Assembly: GCA_900313765.1 (NCBI GenBank)
Contig: OMSN01000049.1
Coordinates: 1 to 9,817, forward strand
Direction: 5' to 3'
From: an uncultured Eubacteriales bacterium
Lineage (GTDB): Bacteria; Bacillota; Clostridia; Lachnospirales; Lachnospiraceae
Length of the DNA: 9,817 nt
Within the stretch, counting starts at the first letter, position 1. Each line of letters begins with the position of its first letter. Below are positions 7,413 to 9,817 of the stretch, piece by piece. The notes below the pieces were generated by a model. It did not search any database. It was not told the DNA's origin and saw only the letters and a program-made list of their open reading frames with translations. Position numbers and translations under genes: made by a program.

Positions 7413-7418
7413 ATTATA
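7413..7418 (-). promoter_or_regulatory. Candidate -10 box of the TPR-adhesin unit
   Basis: TATAAT on the minus strand, inside GGTATATAATAG, lies about 75 bases before the TTG start. No good -35 match is present at 16-18 bases upstream, so the promoter would be weak or activator-dependent. Transcription would start at about 7406, inside the upstream arm of the 13-bp inverted repeat. This would make the repeat a natural operator position and leave roughly nine base pairs of the hairpin in the RNA. Confidence 0.45.
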
Positions 7419-7520
7419 TACCTTATTTGTGTGAACATGCCAGTAGTTTTGGGGGAATAATTTAAAAAAATTAAAAAATATACGCTTTTTTCGATATGCA
7501 GCGTAATATTATGCATATTC
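7419..7520. other. AT-rich intergenic stretch after the TerB-domain gene
   Basis: The stretch is strongly AT-rich, with long A and T runs. A 7-bp inverted repeat (ATATGCA at 7494-7500, TGCATAT at 7512-7518) lies immediately downstream of the TerB-domain gene's stop codon on the minus strand. An A/T-flanked GCGTAT block follows it. The stem is too AT-rich to call a clear terminator. No gene was found here. Confidence 0.4.
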
Positions 7521-9092
7521 TCACATAAGCATGGCTTTTATATCTTCCAGATAGTCTTCAACCAACACAGGTTTTCCGTCTTCAATCTCCAGAATTACAT
7601 CGCCCAACTCATCGTAGACTTTTTCATTGATCTCGTCTGCAAAAACGGACAGCATTCGGTGCTTTTCTGCAAGATATTCTTCCCAGGGACCCTGTTCGAG
7701 AAGCAGTTTCAGGAACTGCGCCTCGTCCGGCGTAAAGACGCAGGAAGAAGCCGCTGCAGCATCATTCCCCTGTGGTGCGGGAGCTTCGAAGACATCCGTA
7801 TACGGCATCGGCAGGTCATCCAGCTCCGTGGTTCCTTCCAGCAGCCGCTCCCGGGTGATGTCTGCAGCGGTCCGGATCCCGGAGAGCTTTGTCAGGTCGA
7901 TCCGCACCTGGGGACGGTTCCTGGCTTCCTTCTCCTTCATCCACTGTGCGATGATGTCGCTGATCAGCTTCGCTGTCTGGGGATCTTTGCGCCGGTCCGG
8001 AAGCGCATTTTTATAATGAAATGTTTTGCGCAGGAGTCTCTCGCATTCCCGGATAATGTCTGAGATCGTGCGGATCACATCCTGATCCTTCCAGGAACCG
8101 CAGCAGCTGCAGTACCAGATGCCCTGGCTGTATTCGTAACTCCGGACGGGGTCCACTTCATAGCGGTATCCGTCCGGCTGCTTCGACCGGAACGGGAGCC
8201 AGGCGAACATTGTATGCTTCACCCTGACTGCGCTTCCCGGCAGCTGCTGGGTGAATCCCTTCCCTTTCAGTTCTTTCTGCCGCACATTCAATGCCCTGAA
8301 TGCCCGCGCGATCACATGGCAGGCGTCTTCCGGCACCTGCGGCAGGAACTTCGATCCGTCGATCCGCTCCCCTGCCAGCGAGCGAAGTGCTTCATATAAA
8401 GAATAATCATCCGCGATATCTGACTGCATCAGGGCCAGCGCTGCCGCTTCCGCCGCCGGGTCCTCTATACAGTAAGCAAGCGCCAGATCATGATCCAGGT
8501 CATGGGCGATGATAAAGTCGCGGATCACATTTTTCATCAAAGCATCTGAGAGCAGCCCGCTGCGGTCCTGCACGTAAGCCTTCAGCCAGAGCAGGTTGTC
8601 CAGGGCTTCCTGCGGACTTGATACTCCGATCAGATTGATCTGCTCCGCGGTATAGAGCCGTATGAAGTCCCTTGTCACAGGAACGGCTTCCTTCCTGCGC
8701 AGGCGGGTGCGCCAGGAGAAATACCCCTGCAGTTCATCCGCGTTCATTTCCTGATAGCCGGTATGGAGATGGTGGACCGGAATGCTTCGCATGCGGTATT
8801 CCCCGCACTCATAATCCGCCATGAATGCCGCCTGTTTCAGGAAATCGGATGTCCGCTTCTCCTCTGTGAGCTCATAGTGCCGGGTCATCTCCAGGAGATC
8901 GCGGATACGATCGGGAACCTCACTGCCCGGCCCATTCCCTGTCCTGCGGTTCTGTCCGCCAAACAGCTCTTCTTCGGAAATAAATGTCCAGGATGGGCGC
9001 TTCCTTCCATCAGGATGCGCGCGGTCATAGGACCGGCCTGGTCTGCCGCTCCTTCTGCCCGGAATCGGTTCATCGCGATAAGGTCCTGCCAT
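7521..9092 (-). CDS. TerB_N / TerB_C domain protein (tellurite-resistance-like stress family)
   Basis: The predicted protein has 523 residues. An Arg/Pro/Gly-rich disordered N-terminus (1-35) is followed by a TerB_N-like domain at about 85-290. Its hallmark is the YFSWRTRLRRKE segment at 124-135, where the family has Y-F-x-W-R with a basic run, followed by a LYTAEQINLIG helix. A WYCSCCG patch (327-332) could bind metal or be redox-active. A TerB_C-like domain spans about 395-520: RIDLTKLSGIRTAADITRERLL, then DEAQFLKLLL, FADEINEKVYDELGDVILE and a C-terminal ...VEDYLEDIKAML. Proteins with these domains are associated by comparative genomics with Ter-type stress and defence systems, often beside ATPases or helicases; their chemistry is unknown. 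No such partner lies in this window. The ATG at 9090-9092 has GGAAAGAAGGAG 5 bases upstream. There is no signal peptide or membrane segment, so the protein is probably cytoplasmic. Confidence 0.8.
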   Translation of the reverse strand: MAGPYRDEPIPGRRSGRPGRSYDRAHPDGRKRPSWTFISEEELFGGQNRRTGNGPGSEVPDRIRDLLEMTRHYELTEEKRTSDFLKQAAFMADYECGEYRMRSIPVHHLHTGYQEMNADELQGYFSWRTRLRRKEAVPVTRDFIRLYTAEQINLIGVSSPQEALDNLLWLKAYVQDRSGLLSDALMKNVIRDFIIAHDLDHDLALAYCIEDPAAEAAALALMQSDIADDYSLYEALRSLAGERIDGSKFLPQVPEDACHVIARAFRALNVRQKELKGKGFTQQLPGSAVRVKHTMFAWLPFRSKQPDGYRYEVDPVRSYEYSQGIWYCSCCGSWKDQDVIRTISDIIRECERLLRKTFHYKNALPDRRKDPQTAKLISDIIAQWMKEKEARNRPQVRIDLTKLSGIRTAADITRERLLEGTTELDDLPMPYTDVFEAPAPQGNDAAAASSCVFTPDEAQFLKLLLEQGPWEEYLAEKHRMLSVFADEINEKVYDELGDVILEIEDGKPVLVEDYLEDIKAMLM

Positions 9093-9147
9093 CCGCGCTC
9101 CTTCTTTCCTGTGAATAGAATCTGAGGACTGCTGTCTGTAAATGATA

Positions 9148-9153
9148 ATTATA
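9148..9153 (-). promoter_or_regulatory. Extended -10 promoter of the TerB-domain gene
   Basis: The minus strand reads TGCTATAAT, an extended -10 element (TGnTATAAT). No good -35 is visible, which is usual for extended -10 promoters. The predicted start of transcription is near 9141, giving a leader of about 49 bases that ends in the GGAAAGAAGGAG site at 9098-9109. Confidence 0.6.
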
Positions 9154-9256
9154 GCAGATATCGCGTCTCCATGCTCTTTTAAATGCGTTCTTCTTCCGTG
9201 CCCACGCCGGTCTGTGCAGAGCTATGGCGGCCTCGAAACAGGCGAGTGTTTTTTGC

Positions 9257-9285
9257 TTGACACTCGGTCGTGCTCAGTTTACTAT
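9257..9285 (+). promoter_or_regulatory. Sigma-A-type promoter of modA
   Basis: TTGACA (9257-9262) and TACTAT (9280-9285) are separated by 17 bases, a near-consensus vegetative promoter. The predicted start is near 9292, giving a leader of about 47 bases. The promoter is overlapped by two 7-bp inverted repeats: CGAGTGT/ACACTCG at 9243-9266 covers the -35, and TATGAAT/ATTCATA at 9283-9306 covers the end of the -10 and the start site. Either could be an operator for a molybdate-responsive regulator; this is inference. Confidence 0.65.
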
Positions 9286-9323
9286 GAATATAGTTGACAA
9301 TTCATACTGCCGTCTTATCATCG

Positions 9324-9330
9324 AAAGGAG
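9324..9330 (+). promoter_or_regulatory. Ribosome binding site of modA
   Basis: AAAGGAG lies 8 bases before the ATG at 9339, which also begins a signal peptide. Together these fix the start. Confidence 0.85.
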
Positions 9331-9338
9331 ATCACATT

Positions 9339-9817
9339 ATGAAAAAGCAGTTCGCATGGGTATTTGCAGCAGTTCTGGCGGTCAGCTGTTCATCGACTGT
9401 CTTCGCCGGCGAGACGCAGAACGAGCAGTTCCCGGAGACGGAGATTATCCTGTTCGCGGCCAAGAGCCTGAATACCGTTCTGGATCAGAGCATCATCCCC
9501 GCTTACAACGAGCTTCAGCCCAATGTCACCATCATTCCGAGCTATGACAGTTCGGGAACCCTGATGACGCAGATCGAAGAAGGCGCTGCCTGTGATGTCT
9601 TCTTCTCTGCGGCGCAGAAGCAGATGAATGAGCTGGAAGACAAAGGCCTTGTGACAGACGGCACCAGGGTCGATGTGGTCAATAACCAGGTCTGCGTCGT
9701 CACGTATGATGGCAGCGATACCAAAGTCACAGGACTTGCGGATCTTGCTTCCGCATCCAGCTTCGCCCTTGCCGACGGATCAGTCCCTGTGGGCAAATAC
9801 ACCCGCCAGGCTCTTGT
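9339..9817 (+). CDS. modA: Molybdate ABC transporter substrate-binding protein ModA, 3' end cut by window edge
   Basis: The open frame runs from the ATG at 9339 off the right edge (159 complete codons; family members are usually about 250 residues). ModA binds molybdate or tungstate outside the membrane and hands it to the ModB/ModC ABC transporter. Family landmarks are present: IILFAAKSLNTVL at the mature N-terminus (commonly FAAASL), YDSSGTLMTQIEEG (family GSSG-x-L-x-QI-x-G), CDVFFSAAQKQMNEL (ADVFFSA) and LADGSVPVGKYTRQAL (VP-G-Y-x-x-AL). Ser43 and Ser71/72 sit where the family's oxyanion-binding serines lie. The export signal is ambiguous. AVSC17 is a weak lipobox, whereas VFA|GE at 23/24 is a good signal peptidase I site. 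A Bacillota protein would be expected to be lipid-anchored. A 17-bp-spaced promoter and AAAGGAG site precede it. modB and modC would be expected downstream, outside the window. Confidence 0.92.
   Translation, partial: MKKQFAWVFAAVLAVSCSSTVFAGETQNEQFPETEIILFAAKSLNTVLDQSIIPAYNELQPNVTIIPSYDSSGTLMTQIEEGAACDVFFSAAQKQMNELEDKGLVTDGTRVDVVNNQVCVVTYDGSDTKVTGLADLASASSFALADGSVPVGKYTRQAL

Noticed and set aside
7250..7516. Possible 88-residue minus-strand gene spanning the TPR promoter gap
   Set aside because: It overlaps the TPR gene start in another frame and runs through the promoter, inverted repeat and ribosome binding site. No domain or start site supports it.
9229..9256. Terminator-like GCCT/AGGC hairpin followed by a T run upstream of modA
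   Set aside because: The stem is only 4 bp and no gene ends on the plus strand here.
9294..9321. Second modA promoter, TTGACA (9294) and TATCAT (9316) with 16-base spacing
   Set aside because: Its start would fall inside the AAAGGAG site, leaving no usable leader. The promoter at 9257-9285 is better placed.

Overview
The window looks like a piece of a Bacillota (Firmicutes) genome, probably a gut-type Clostridia relative. The reasons are strong AAGGAG-type ribosome binding sites, a TTG start codon, sigma-A-like promoters, a giant Ala/Pro-rich secreted surface protein, a TerB_N/TerB_C protein and a ModA molybdate-binding protein. Base composition is moderate to GC-rich across most of the window but clearly AT-richer at about 230-430. 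No rRNA, tRNA, CRISPR array or complete mobile element was seen.

Layout from left to right. (a) 1-422, minus strand: the 5' part of a small hypothetical gene with a phage/conjugative-element look, cut by the window edge. (b) 419-6088, minus: a very large secreted adhesin of 1889 residues. It has a signal peptide, a Pro-Ala stalk with a 24-bp tandem repeat, a parallel beta-helix/leukotoxin-like body and about six InlB-B-like repeat domains set between the leukotoxin-like blocks. Its last ~70 residues are not adhesin: they are an in-frame piece of an aspartate-aminotransferase-like enzyme, followed at once by the unrelated phage-like gene. (c) 6183-7337, minus: a membrane-anchored TPR protein, probably co-transcribed with the adhesin. 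(d) 7338-7520: a regulatory gap with a TATAAT box, a perfect 13-bp inverted repeat and a T-rich tract just before the TPR ribosome binding site. (e) 7521-9092, minus: a TerB_N/TerB_C protein. (f) 9093-9338: a divergent promoter region. (g) 9339-end, plus: the first third to half or more of modA, cut by the window edge.

The TPR protein and the adhesin can be read as a two-gene envelope unit. The TerB-domain gene upstream has its own promoter and may be independent. modA is divergent and presumably heads a molybdate ABC transporter operon that continues outside the window.

The most striking observation is the double junction at 419-700: adhesin, then a 69-residue aminotransferase fragment, then a phage-like gene. 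It is either a real gene-fusion/rearrangement or an assembly chimera. The sequence alone cannot decide this. If the window is a whole contig, its position close to one end makes a chimera a serious possibility.
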